Source of the DNA: UBA5336 sp964415675
Lineage (GTDB): Bacteria > Pseudomonadota > Alphaproteobacteria > Caulobacterales > Hyphomonadaceae
DNA length: 64,000 bases
Direction of reading: 5' to 3'
Assembly (NCBI GenBank): GCA_964415675.1
Contig: CAYQBG010000012.1
Location: 1 to 64,000 of the forward strand
Below the pieces are notes generated by a model. That model saw only the letters and a program-made list of their open reading frames with translations. It did no database searches and was not told where the DNA came from. Positions 20,902-28,540 of this stretch are shown in pieces. Numbering within the stretch: position 1 is the stretch's first letter; each line of letters begins with the position of its first letter. The position numbers and the translations under genes were made by a program.

Positions 20902-21363
20902 ATGACCACGCCCGAACAGCGCCTTGCCGAACTCGGCATCACCCTGTCGCAGCCGATGAAGGCGGTGGCCAATTATGTGCCTTTCGTGATCACCGGAAAC
21001 CAGCTTTTCGTCTCCGGACAGGTCTCGATGGCCGATGGCGAGCTGATCCGCGGCCGGCTCGGCGAGAATATGGACCTTGAGGACGGCCAGGCCGCCGCAC
21101 GCGCCTGCGGGATCAATCTGATCGCGCAGGTAAAGGGCGCTCTTGGCGACCTTTCCAAGCTGGCGCGGGTCGTCAAGCTTGGCGGATTCGTTAATGCGCA
21201 TGCCGATTTTGTCGAGATCCCTCAGGTCATCAATGGCTGTTCGGATCTGATGGTTGACGTGTTCGGCGAGGCCGGTCGCCATGCCCGTTCTGCCGTCGCC
21301 TGCCCGGTCCTGCCGCTCGGTGTCGCTGTCGAGGTGGATGGCGTATTCGAGATCACCGCATGA
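20902..21363 (+). CDS. RidA/YjgF-family protein
   Basis: 153 residues of the RidA (YjgF/YER057c/UK114) superfamily, trimeric proteins many of which hydrolyse reactive enamine/imine intermediates from PLP enzymes. The core NQLFVSGQVSMADGELIRG and the late VNAHADFVEIPQVINGCSDLM block are visible. The canonical catalytic Arg near the C-terminus appears displaced: the segment HARSAVACPVLPLGVAVEVDGVFEI keeps the ARSAVA motif, split here by its own residues. That form is typical of the longer YjgF-like subgroup, whose activity is less certain. GGAG lies eight bases before the ATG. The next gene starts at an overlapping ATGA. Confidence 0.87.
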   Translation: MTTPEQRLAELGITLSQPMKAVANYVPFVITGNQLFVSGQVSMADGELIRGRLGENMDLEDGQAAARACGINLIAQVKGALGDLSKLARVVKLGGFVNAHADFVEIPQVINGCSDLMVDVFGEAGRHARSAVACPVLPLGVAVEVDGVFEITA

Positions 21364-22079
21364 TACTTGGCTGCGCAGCGTTTGCTCATCGCGGGCTGTG
21401 GTCGCCAGGCGGGCCGCCGGAGAATTCGATCGCAGCGTTCCGCGCGGCCGCAGACGCCGGCTGCGGGGTCGAACTCGATGTTCAGCTGTCAAAGGATGGC
21501 GTTCCGGTGGTCTTTCACGACCCGGCGCTCGACCGGATGACACAGGCGTCCGGCGCGGTCTGGGATCGCACCGCCGAGGAGCTTGGCGCGCTGGAGCTGT
21601 CGTCGAGTGGCGAGCGGATACCGCGCCTGAGCGAGGCGCTCGCGGCCCTGCCCTCCGGCACGCCGGTCCTGGTCGAGCTCAAGGCCAGTCCCGGCCCACA
21701 TGAGGACTATATTTCCGCGCTCGACCTTGCCTTGTTTGGAACCCGGGCAAATGTGGCCGTGATGTCCTTCATCCGGGCGCTGAACATGGCTGCGGCGAAA
21801 CAACTGGACGCGCGCCAGCTTGGCGTGCTCGTGCCGCCCGCGCCGGCCGGGACACCCAGGCTGAGCGAACGCCTTGCCGCAGCAAGTCATCCTCGCGCCA
21901 GTTATACCGCGCTGCGCCATGAAGAGGTGGAAGCCGCCCGCGCGCAACTGGGCGAGGCCGCCCGTCTCGCGGCCTGGACGGTGAACAGCAATGGGGCATT
22001 GGAAAACGCCTGGCGGGCCGGCGCGGCCGCGATTTTCGAAGGGCTCACACCCGAGACTGTGCTGGCCCGCGCCGCCTGA
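21360..22079 (+). CDS. glycerophosphodiester phosphodiesterase
   Basis: 239-residue TIM-barrel enzyme that cleaves glycerophosphodiesters to glycerol-3-phosphate and an alcohol. The signature is present: AHRGLWSPGGPPENSIAAF with the catalytic His-Arg, then GVELDVQLSKDGVPVVFHD with Glu, Asp and the second His. The C-terminal AWTVNSNGALENAWRAG block matches the family. There is no signal peptide, so it is the cytoplasmic UgpQ-like form acting on phospholipid head groups. It overlaps the RidA gene by ATGA, indicating translational coupling. The next gene begins 19 bases later. Confidence 0.9.
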   Translation: MILGCAAFAHRGLWSPGGPPENSIAAFRAAADAGCGVELDVQLSKDGVPVVFHDPALDRMTQASGAVWDRTAEELGALELSSSGERIPRLSEALAALPSGTPVLVELKASPGPHEDYISALDLALFGTRANVAVMSFIRALNMAAAKQLDARQLGVLVPPAPAGTPRLSERLAAASHPRASYTALRHEEVEAARAQLGEAARLAAWTVNSNGALENAWRAGAAAIFEGLTPETVLARAA

Positions 22080-22098
22080 CTGCCCTAGCTTGCCTGCC

Positions 22099-23262
22099 AT
22101 GGATGACACAGCCTTCCGACTGACGGTGCATCGCGCGCTCGCCGACATCGACCGCGCATCATGGGACCGTGTCGCCAATGCGGTAGGCGCGCGTTACGAT
22201 CCATTCCTGAGCTGGGATTTCCTTGAGGCGCTGGAGCGTTCGGGCGCGGCCACACCGGAAGCCGGCTGGTCGCCACTGCATCTGACCATTGAAGGGCCGG
22301 GCGGGGAAGTTCGCGCCGCAATGCCGCTCTATGCCAAGACCCACTCCTATGGCGAGTTCGTGTTCGACCACGCCTGGGCGGACGCTTTCGAACGCGCGGG
22401 CGGGGATTACTACCCGAAGCTTCTCGGAGCGGTCCCGTTCACGCCGGTGACAGGGCGCCGCCTCCTGGTGCCTGGCGGGCCGGACGGGCCGCGCCTGCGC
22501 AAGGCGCTGCTGGCCGGTGCGGTCCAGCTGGCTGAGGAGAATGGCCTGTCTTCGCTACACCTGAATTTCCTCAGCGAGACAGATGCCGCCGAGCTGGAGG
22601 CGGCGGGCATGCTGATGCGCACCGACCAGCAATTCCACTTCATCAATGAAGGCTATGAAACTTTTGAGGATTTTCTCGCCGCCCTTTCCTCGTCCAAACG
22701 CAAGAATTTGAAAAAGGAGCGCCGGCGCGCACAGGAGGGCCTTGAAATCCGCCACCTCACCGGCGCTGACATTACCGAGGCCGACTGGGACGCTTTTTAT
22801 GTCTTCTATGTCGATACTGGCGCGCGCAAATGGGGCACCCCCTATCTCACCCGCGAGAGCTTCTCGCTGATCGGCGAGAGGATGGCTGACCAGATTCTGC
22901 TCGTCATGGCGTATGAGGATGGCGAGCCGATTGCCGGGGCGATGAACATGATCGGCTCGGACACGCTCTATGGCCGCTATTGGGGCTGCACCGCCCACAA
23001 GCCGATGCTGCATTTCGAGGTCTGCTATTATCAGGCCATGGACTTCGCCCTGTCGCGGGGGCTGACCTATGTCGAGGCCGGCGCACAGGGTGGGCACAAG
23101 CTGGCGCGCGGCTACCAGCCCGTCACCACCCGCTCGGCCCACTGGATCGCCCATCCCGGCCTGCGCAATGCCGTCTCGGATTATCTGACCCGCGAACGCG
23201 CCGCTGTGGAGGCCGAACAGGACTTTCTGCGAGAGCGCACACCGTTTAAGAAGGACGAATGA
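22099..23262 (+). CDS. GNAT/FemAB-like acyltransferase (DUF482, COG3146)
   Basis: 387 residues. It resembles the COG3146 family, annotated as peptidogalycan or GNAT-like acyltransferases, with two GNAT-type halves. Recognisable blocks are the opening around ANAVGARYDPFLSWDFLEAL, the middle SSSKRKNLKKERRRAQEG, and HKPMLHFEVCYYQAMDFA followed by VEAGAQGGHKLARGYQP near the C-terminus. Family members are predicted to transfer acyl or aminoacyl groups, but I know of no firm biochemical role. The ATG at 22099 fits the conserved start; a frame reaching back to 21991 runs into the GDPD gene and is rejected. It is probably co-transcribed with RidA and GDPD upstream and HIT downstream. Confidence 0.85.
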   Translation: MDDTAFRLTVHRALADIDRASWDRVANAVGARYDPFLSWDFLEALERSGAATPEAGWSPLHLTIEGPGGEVRAAMPLYAKTHSYGEFVFDHAWADAFERAGGDYYPKLLGAVPFTPVTGRRLLVPGGPDGPRLRKALLAGAVQLAEENGLSSLHLNFLSETDAAELEAAGMLMRTDQQFHFINEGYETFEDFLAALSSSKRKNLKKERRRAQEGLEIRHLTGADITEADWDAFYVFYVDTGARKWGTPYLTRESFSLIGERMADQILLVMAYEDGEPIAGAMNMIGSDTLYGRYWGCTAHKPMLHFEVCYYQAMDFALSRGLTYVEAGAQGGHKLARGYQPVTTRSAHWIAHPGLRNAVSDYLTRERAAVEAEQDFLRERTPFKKDE

Positions 23263-23286
23263 TTTCAGGCATTCGCGGAGTTAACA

Positions 23287-23721
23287 ATGGCACTCAATGG
23301 CACTTATGATCCCGACAATATCTTTGCCAGGATCCTTCGCGGCGACATGCCGGCGGTGAAGGTCTTCGAGGATGATGTGGCGCTCGCTTTCATGGATATT
23401 TTTCCCCAGTCGAAGGGTCACACACTGGTCATCCCGAAAGGCGTTCAGGCGCGCAACCTGATCGAGATGCCGGGCGACCGGCTTGGCTCCTATATGCTCC
23501 GTGTGCAGAAGGTTGCGCGCGCCGTGACGGCTGCGCTTGAGCCTGAGGGTGTCATTGTCACCCAGTTCAATGGGGCGCCGGCCGGCCAGACCGTGTTCCA
23601 CCTGCACTTCCACATCATCCCGCGATGGGAGGGCGAGGCGCTCGCGGGTCATGCGGGCGGCAAACAGGCAGACATGGATGAGCTGAAATCACTCGCTCAG
23701 CAGATCGCCGCGAAGGTCTGA
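23287..23721 (+). CDS. HIT-family (histidine triad) nucleotide-binding protein
   Basis: 144 residues with the histidine triad HLHFHIIPRW (consensus HxHxHxx) near residue 112, the catalytic site for hydrolysing phosphoramidate or AMP-linked nucleotides. The opening NIFARILRGDMPAVKVFEDD and the GHTLVIPK strand are standard for Hint-like proteins. It probably acts as a cytosolic purine nucleoside phosphoramidase or a dinucleoside polyphosphate hydrolase. GGAG lies six bases before the ATG. It sits 24 bases after the acyltransferase, at the end of a likely four-gene unit. Confidence 0.92.
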   Translation: MALNGTYDPDNIFARILRGDMPAVKVFEDDVALAFMDIFPQSKGHTLVIPKGVQARNLIEMPGDRLGSYMLRVQKVARAVTAALEPEGVIVTQFNGAPAGQTVFHLHFHIIPRWEGEALAGHAGGKQADMDELKSLAQQIAAKV

Positions 23722-23749
23722 CAGGGGCCGGCCTATCCGCGCAGCGAGC

Positions 23750-23813
23750 GAGGGCAGATGCGAGGGCAGTTGCCCGGGATTTTGAGGGCAGGAACGAGGG
23801 CAGCTGAGGGCAG
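23750..23813 (+). repeat. five copies of GAGGGCAG
   Basis: The octamer GAGGGCAG occurs at 23750, 23762, 23784, 23796 and 23806, giving start-to-start spacings of 12, 22, 12 and 10 bases. It lies between the HIT stop and the end of the convergent TPR gene. The regular motif in a 120-base non-coding gap is unexpected. It may be decayed tandem repeat or a protein-binding array. Confidence 0.7.
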
Positions 23814-23838
23814 GCCACACATCGCGGCTGAAATCGCG

Positions 23839-24600
23839 TCAAAGCATGCCTTCAGCGAGCTTTTCGATCTCCCGCCGGTCCAGCACATCCATCACCAGGG
23901 CCAGATGGGCCGCGCGTGCGGCCATGACCTCTTCCAGCGCATCGTCGCGGCCCGCCGCCTGCGCAGCCTCAAGCGCCGCCATGATCTCGCCGCGATATTT
24001 GCGCGCATTCAACGCCGCCAGGGCGCGCGCCGTCTGCCAGTGGATCGACGCGTCACCGGGGCTTGCGCGACTGGCCGCATCATAATGTGCGAGGCCCTCG
24101 CGCACGCTCGCGCCCATGATCGCCGCACCGATCGCCCCGCCGCGTCGCACCACTTCGATATGCCAGACCGCCAGCAGCCCATGGGCATAAGCATTGCCCG
24201 GATCGTCTCGCAGCACCGCTTCAGCCAGGTCGCGCGCCACCTCGCCATGACCAGCGCGCATCGCCTGGCGCGCCGAGAGCGGTCGCAGCTTGAGCGACAA
24301 CGCAATCGCCAGCTGCAGGCGTCCCTCGATATGGTCCGGCTCGATCTCCAGCGCGGCGCGGGCCAGCGTTTCGGCTTCCTCGACAAGCGCAGCCGGGGGC
24401 TGACCATCACCGCACATCCCCTTGGCCAGCAGGGCACGCGCGGCCAGCGCTTTTGCATCGGCATCCGACAGGCTGGCGGCCCGGCGCGCGGCCTCGTCAA
24501 AACGCCCGTCTCCGAAGGCCGCCAGGATCGGCGATGGCAGCTCAGCCGCCGCCGGGGCGGCGCACAGGGCGAGAGCGAGGGCGGTGAGACGGTTTCGCAT
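23839..24600 (-). CDS. secreted tetratricopeptide-like repeat protein
   Basis: 253 residues. A cleavable signal peptide (about 1-19, ending ALCAAPAAAE) directs it to the periplasm. The mature part is helical and reads as degenerate TPR units, such as ARAALEIEPDHIEGRLQLAIAL and VARDLAEAVLRDDPGNAYAHGLLAVWHIEV, with the usual Ala-Pro spacing. TPRs mediate protein interactions, so a scaffold role is likely; no enzyme motif is seen. No close functional neighbour is present. The ATG at 24600 lacks a clear ribosome binding site. It is convergent with the HIT gene. Confidence 0.78.
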   Translation of the reverse strand: MRNRLTALALALCAAPAAAELPSPILAAFGDGRFDEAARRAASLSDADAKALAARALLAKGMCGDGQPPAALVEEAETLARAALEIEPDHIEGRLQLAIALSLKLRPLSARQAMRAGHGEVARDLAEAVLRDDPGNAYAHGLLAVWHIEVVRRGGAIGAAIMGASVREGLAHYDAASRASPGDASIHWQTARALAALNARKYRGEIMAALEAAQAAGRDDALEEVMAARAAHLALVMDVLDRREIEKLAEGML

Positions 24601-24696
24601 ACTGCGTCATTATAGCGCGCATCGGCCCATTCGCCCACCTCAATCACGCTCGGGCCTCAAGTTTTCCTGCAGCGGTGTTGAGCTTCCTCAGGGAGA

Positions 24697-24715
24697 CCCC
24701 GGCTCGAGGCCGGGG
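24697..24715. repeat. GC-rich hairpin, CCCCGGC/GCCGGGG
   Basis: Seven-base perfect stem with a TCGAG loop. It lies in the 174-base gap between the EVE gene end and the TPR gene start. Such CCCCGGC-type palindromes are common as dispersed intergenic elements in GC-rich alphaproteobacteria, which is recalled knowledge and not tested here. Confidence 0.55.
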
Positions 24716-24750
24716 ATGCGGACAAGTGTCAGGAAGCAATAGACCCGCGT

Positions 24751-24770
24751 GCCCGGCGGGAGAGCCGGGC
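24751..24770. terminator. GC-rich hairpin, GCCCGGC/GCCGGGC, beside the EVE gene end
   Basis: Seven-base perfect stem around a six-base loop, four bases past the stop of the EVE gene. It could terminate that minus-strand transcript, though no T run follows. It is a partner of the hairpin at 24697-24715 and together they may form one intergenic element. Confidence 0.45.
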
Positions 24771-24774
24771 AGAT

Positions 24775-25212
24775 TCAGGCCGGTGTCAGCGTGTCAGGGT
24801 CCAGCCCGCCCATCGCGCAGACCTCGCGCCACTCATCTTCCTTTACCGGCTGGACCGACAAACGCATCGAGGTGACCAGCGACATATCGGCCAGTTTCGG
24901 ATTGGCCTTGACCGCCTTCAGAGACACCGGCTGCGGCATGTCGCAGACCGCTTTGATATCCACACATTCCCAGCGCTCATCATCGGTCGTCGAATCGGGG
25001 TGGGCCTGCGCGCAGACCTCGACGATGCCGACAATCTCCAGACCCTTGTTGGAATGGTAGAAAAATGCCTTCTCGCCCTCTTTCATCTCGCGCATGAAAT
25101 TACGGGCCTGGTAATTGCGCACGCCGTCCCATTCCTCGCCAGCCTCGCCCTTCGCCTTCTGGTCGTCCCAGCCCCATTTGAACGGTTCGGATTTGAAGAG
25201 CCAGTAGGCCAT
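24775..25212 (-). CDS. EVE-domain protein
   Basis: 145 residues forming a single EVE domain, a PUA-like fold related to YTH domains that is thought to bind modified bases in DNA or RNA. The N-terminal YWLFKSEPFKWGWDD, followed by WDGVRNYQARNFMREMKEGEKAFFYHS in pieces, is the family hallmark; the aromatic residues form the base-binding pocket. It resembles thymocyte nuclear protein 1 of animals. GGGAGAG precedes the ATG. It is cytoplasmic with no fused nuclease, so it is not a McrB-type restriction enzyme here. The hotdog-like gene lies 27 bases upstream on the same strand. Confidence 0.92.
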   Translation of the reverse strand: MAYWLFKSEPFKWGWDDQKAKGEAGEEWDGVRNYQARNFMREMKEGEKAFFYHSNKGLEIVGIVEVCAQAHPDSTTDDERWECVDIKAVCDMPQPVSLKAVKANPKLADMSLVTSMRLSVQPVKEDEWREVCAMGGLDPDTLTPA

Positions 25213-25239
25213 GCGCGTCTCTCCCTCGGGTTTGAAGTC

Positions 25240-25581
25240 TCAGCCAGTGATCCGATAGACCGCTGTTGCCGTCATCAGCGCGCGGCCATCGAGACGGGCC
25301 GAGCCATGCGCGAAAACAATCGTTCGGGTGCGCCGGTCAATCTCGCAGTCAAACGCGATCTCACCGCCCGACGGCGCCGACCCGGTCGTGTCGAGATTGA
25401 GCGAGACCGGTTCCAGCGGCGCGTTGTCGGCGGCATGTTCCGCGCCTGAACGAATCACTCGCATCAGCCAGGACGCAATGATCTCCGCCTGCACCGCGCC
25501 GTCGCTCCTGACTGTGGCCGCACCGGGACCGGTCCAGTCCAGTTCGCTGAAATCAATGATGAGACGGTCTGTCTGCGTCAT
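25240..25581 (-). CDS. hotdog-fold thioesterase-like protein
   Basis: 113 residues. The C-terminal half shows the strand pattern of PaaI/YbgC-type hotdog enzymes: SLNLDTTGSAPSGGEIAFDCEID, then RTRTIVFAHGSARLDGRALMTATAVYRI. That last block (arginine-rich turn, alanine-rich strand, YRI end) is typical of acyl-CoA thioesterases. The N-terminal helix with the catalytic Asp/Glu is not clearly recognisable, so activity is unproven and it may be a degenerate member. The ATG at 25581 is preferred over 25620 because the longer form starts with an unlikely basic stretch. It shares the strand with the EVE gene and is divergent from the deacetylase gene. Confidence 0.6.
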   Translation of the reverse strand: MTQTDRLIIDFSELDWTGPGAATVRSDGAVQAEIIASWLMRVIRSGAEHAADNAPLEPVSLNLDTTGSAPSGGEIAFDCEIDRRTRTIVFAHGSARLDGRALMTATAVYRITG

Positions 25582-25697
25582 GTGTCGCCTGCGGCCCTTT
25601 TCGAAATTCCGCTGAGGCATAGGCGCGCCGGGCTGAAAAGAAAAGGGGCGCGCCAGTCAGGCTGGTCGAAGACGCTGTGTGCGCTAAGCTTTCCGCC

Positions 25698-26624
25698 ATG
25701 ACCTGTCCGATTGTCTATCATCGCGGCTATGATGCCGCGAGCGTTGACGACGCTCACCGGTTTCCGATGCGCAAATATTCGCGGGCGGCGGCGCGGCTGG
25801 CCGAGGCCGGCACGCAATTCGTCACACCTGAGCCGGTCTCTCGCGAACGCTTGTGGCTCGGCCATTCGCGAACCTATGTCGATGCCGTTCTGGACGGCAA
25901 GCTGGATCAGCGCGCGCAGAAACGGATCGGGTTCGCGCTGGCGCCAGACTTGGTCCATCGCTCGCGCCTTGCGGTCGGGGGCACCTGTCTGGCCAGCGAG
26001 CTGGCGCTGGAGCATGGCCGCGCGGTGAATCTGGCCGGCGGAAGCCATCATGCCGGCCCGTGCGCCGGTGCCGGCTTTTGCGTGTTCAACGATGTTGGCG
26101 TCGCGGCCCAATGGCTGCTTGCGACCGGACGGGTCACGCGTCTGGCGGTGGTCGATCTCGACGTCCACCACGGTGACGGCACAGCCCTCATCCTTGCCGG
26201 CACGCCCGGCGCCTTCACCTTTTCGATGCACGCGGAGAAGAACTGGCCACGCATCAAGCCACCCGGCGATCTCGATATCGGCCTGGCTGACAAGACCGGC
26301 GATTGCGACTATCTGGCCGCTCTGGCGCCGGCTCTGGAGACAGTGTTCGAACGCTCAAGGCCCGAGCTTGTCTTCTATATCGCCGGTGTCGATCCGCACC
26401 GCGATGACCGGCTTGGCCGCCTGGCCCTGAGCGATGCCGGGCTGGCCGCACGCGAGCGCCTCGTCATTTCCGCGTGTATGGCGCGCGGCATTCCGGTCTG
26501 CGGTGTCCTCGGCGGAGGCTATGATCGCGATGGCGATGTTGTGGCAGCGCGCCACCTTCTGATGGTGGACGCGATCGCACGCGCGGGCGGTGGGCCCATG
26601 AGCAAGGAAGAGGCCCCCCGCTGA
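25698..26624 (+). CDS. histone deacetylase-family hydrolase (AcuC/class IV-like)
   Basis: 308-residue zinc-dependent deacetylase fold. The active-site pair is in GGSHHAGPCAGAGFCVFND, and metal ligands are in VVDLDVHHGDGTA and in AGVDPHRDDRLGRL. The GGGYDRDG turn closes the pocket. Bacterial members deacetylate acetyl-CoA synthetase, polyamines or small amides; the target here is unknown. The ATG at 25698 gives MTCPIVYHRGYD, the typical opening; an in-frame start at 25677 is less likely. The stop codon lies inside a strong terminator-like hairpin. Confidence 0.9.
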   Translation: MTCPIVYHRGYDAASVDDAHRFPMRKYSRAAARLAEAGTQFVTPEPVSRERLWLGHSRTYVDAVLDGKLDQRAQKRIGFALAPDLVHRSRLAVGGTCLASELALEHGRAVNLAGGSHHAGPCAGAGFCVFNDVGVAAQWLLATGRVTRLAVVDLDVHHGDGTALILAGTPGAFTFSMHAEKNWPRIKPPGDLDIGLADKTGDCDYLAALAPALETVFERSRPELVFYIAGVDPHRDDRLGRLALSDAGLAARERLVISACMARGIPVCGVLGGGYDRDGDVVAARHLLMVDAIARAGGGPMSKEEAPR

Positions 26625-26640
26625 AAGACAGCGAGGGGCC
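26612..26640 (+). terminator. intrinsic terminator-like hairpin overlapping the deacetylase stop
   Basis: GGCCCCCCGCTG, loop AAAGA, then CAGCGAGGGGCC. The 12-base stem has one mismatch and spans the stop codon of the deacetylase gene. No long T run follows. It lies between convergent genes and may serve both strands. Confidence 0.6.
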
Positions 26641-26649
26641 CGTAGGAAC

Positions 26650-26684
26650 GGTGCCGGCGGCAAATGGGGAGGTCAGCCGGCACC
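26650..26684. terminator. inverted repeat downstream of ompW
   Basis: GGTGCCGGC and GCCGGCACC form a perfect nine-base stem around a 17-base loop, nine bases past the OmpW stop. With the neighbouring hairpin at 26612-26640 it makes a double terminator between convergent genes. Confidence 0.55.
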
Positions 26685-26693
26685 GAAGTCAGG

Positions 26694-27398
26694 TCAGAAC
26701 TTGTAGCCGAAGCCGAGGCCGACAATCACCGGATTGATATCGACATCGGCATTGACGATCACCTCGTTTGCCTCAAGCGCAGTTCCCAACGCTGTGGTCA
26801 GGTCGACATCAACATCAGTATTGATCCAGACCTTCTTGATGTCGGCATTGAACGCCCAGCCGCCTTCGACGCCATCGAGATCATAATCGAGCCCGGCCTG
26901 CAGGGCGAAGCCGACGCTCGGATCATAGTCGATGGAATCGGCGACATCGCCCTGATCCTCGTTGAAGAAATGGGTGAAATTCACGCCCGCGCCGATATAG
27001 GGCTTGATGCTGGTCTCATTGCGGAAATGATATTGCAGGGTGAGGGTGGGCGGCAGCAGCCAGACATCGCCAAGATCTACAGTGGCATCGTCAAGGCCCG
27101 CAGCCGGGATAGTGATGCCGGTCGCTTCGACATCATGCGGCGTGACGGCCAGGATGAGCTCTGCTGCAATATTGTCGTTGAAGAAGTAGGTGATGTCGAG
27201 TTCAGGGACATACTGGTCACCAATATCGACGTCGCCCGCCAGCGCGGCCCCGCCGGCGGAGAGGTCGCCGCTCTCATCGGGCAGCACGGCGAGCACCCGG
27301 CCGCGGACCATCCAGGGATTGTCTTCAGCCTCAGCCGGCAAGGCGAGTGGCAGGCTTGTGGCAGATGCCATCAGGATGGCGAGTAGAGTGGCTTTCAT
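26694..27398 (-). CDS. OmpW-family outer membrane protein
   Basis: 234 residues with a signal peptide (about 1-23, ending ALPAEAED) and an eight-stranded beta-barrel pattern. OmpW hallmarks are the opening NPWMVRGRVLAVLPDE, PPTLTLQYHF, the YIGAGVNFTHFF loop strand and the C-terminal GLGFGYKF ending in Phe, the signal for BAM insertion. OmpW proteins form narrow hydrophobic channels, proposed to admit small hydrophobic compounds. The acidic, Asp-rich mature part suits a marine bacterium. GGAGGGAAAC directly precedes the ATG at 27398, excluding the longer in-frame start at 27461. Confidence 0.92.
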   Translation of the reverse strand: MKATLLAILMASATSLPLALPAEAEDNPWMVRGRVLAVLPDESGDLSAGGAALAGDVDIGDQYVPELDITYFFNDNIAAELILAVTPHDVEATGITIPAAGLDDATVDLGDVWLLPPTLTLQYHFRNETSIKPYIGAGVNFTHFFNEDQGDVADSIDYDPSVGFALQAGLDYDLDGVEGGWAFNADIKKVWINTDVDVDLTTALGTALEANEVIVNADVDINPVIVGLGFGYKF

Positions 27399-27557
27399 GT
27401 TTCCCTCCATGACGAAACTGACACCAGCGTCATCATTTTCGTCACGGAGGGAATTGGCCATGGCGCCGCGCGGCCCTGAGACGCGCCAACGCCTTCTGTT
27501 TACTTGACTTGCATCAAGGCGCGCCCGGCCGGTTTGCGCCAGCCGGCACCGCGCCGG

Positions 27558-28469
27558 TCAGCCGTTGAAAGCCAGTTCCAGCCCTGGCTCCGGCCAGCGG
27601 CAACGCACGAGTTTCCCCGTGCCCGACAGGGTGATCAAGGCGGTGTGCATGTCCGGCCCGCCAAAACAGATATTGGTCACCAACGGGTCGGGGAAAGCCG
27701 TGTGATGGGTCGTCCCGTCCGGCCGGAAGGTCGTGATGCCGCCATTCAGGATGGTCGCGACCGTCACATTTCCCGCCGCCGTCACGGCCAGGCTGTCGAG
27801 ATATTGCAGGTCCGGCAATGTCGCGATCACGCGCCCGTTCGGGCCAAACGGGTTTTCCGTGGCCAGTTCGCCGGGCGCCTTGAGGTCGAAAGCCCAGAGC
27901 CGGCCGGTCAGCGTATCGGCCATATAGACCGTGTTCTCGTCCGGCGAGAGGCCGACCCCGTTCGGAGATGTGTAGTGAAACGCCATTTCGCGGACATGCG
28001 AACCGTCGGCTTTTGCAAAATACAGCCCGCCAAAATCGCGATGGCGCGAATAGGTCTTGCCATGATCAGTGAAATACATATTCCCGGCCAGGTCGAAGAC
28101 GATATCGTTCGGCCCCTTCAGAGGGTTCCCATCGACGCTTTCATAGAGTCGCTCGACCTTGCCGGTGGACAGGTCGATCCGCTCGATCCGGCCGCCGGTA
28201 TAATCCTCCGGGCAGTTCCCGGGTAGCGTCAGTTCACCAACCTGATGATATTTGAAGCCACCATTATTGCAGCAATAAAGCGCACCATCCGGCCCGATGG
28301 CGAGACCGTTCGGCCCCCCGCCCGGCTCGGCAACCGTTTCACGCTTGCCATCGCCCCAGACACGGGTGATCGCGCCTTTCTGGATCTCCACAAGGATGAT
28401 CGAGCCATCCTCCATCACCACCGGACCTTCCGGAAACCCGAGCCCTTCGGCCACAATCTCGAAATCCAT
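27558..28469 (-). CDS. SMP-30/gluconolactonase/LRE-family protein
   Basis: 303-residue six-bladed beta-propeller of the SMP-30/gluconolactonase family, calcium- or zinc-dependent lactonases opening sugar acid lactones. Key blocks are GLGFPEGPVV (metal-ligand Glu), GGGPNGLAIGPDGALY, KGPNDIVFDLAGNMYFTD (Asn and Asp ligands) and SPNGVGLSPDENTVYMADT. No signal peptide is present, so it is cytoplasmic. The preferred lactone is unknown. GGGAGGAAGAG precedes the ATG. It is divergent from prmA, with ~70 bases between the starts. Confidence 0.9.
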   Translation of the reverse strand: MDFEIVAEGLGFPEGPVVMEDGSIILVEIQKGAITRVWGDGKRETVAEPGGGPNGLAIGPDGALYCCNNGGFKYHQVGELTLPGNCPEDYTGGRIERIDLSTGKVERLYESVDGNPLKGPNDIVFDLAGNMYFTDHGKTYSRHRDFGGLYFAKADGSHVREMAFHYTSPNGVGLSPDENTVYMADTLTGRLWAFDLKAPGELATENPFGPNGRVIATLPDLQYLDSLAVTAAGNVTVATILNGGITTFRPDGTTHHTAFPDPLVTNICFGGPDMHTALITLSGTGKLVRCRWPEPGLELAFNG

Positions 28470-28540
28470 CTCTTCCTCCCGACTGTTTTCTCCATCACCA
28501 GCCTAGCGGGTCCGCGCCAGCGCTGCTACACCCCGCCGCC

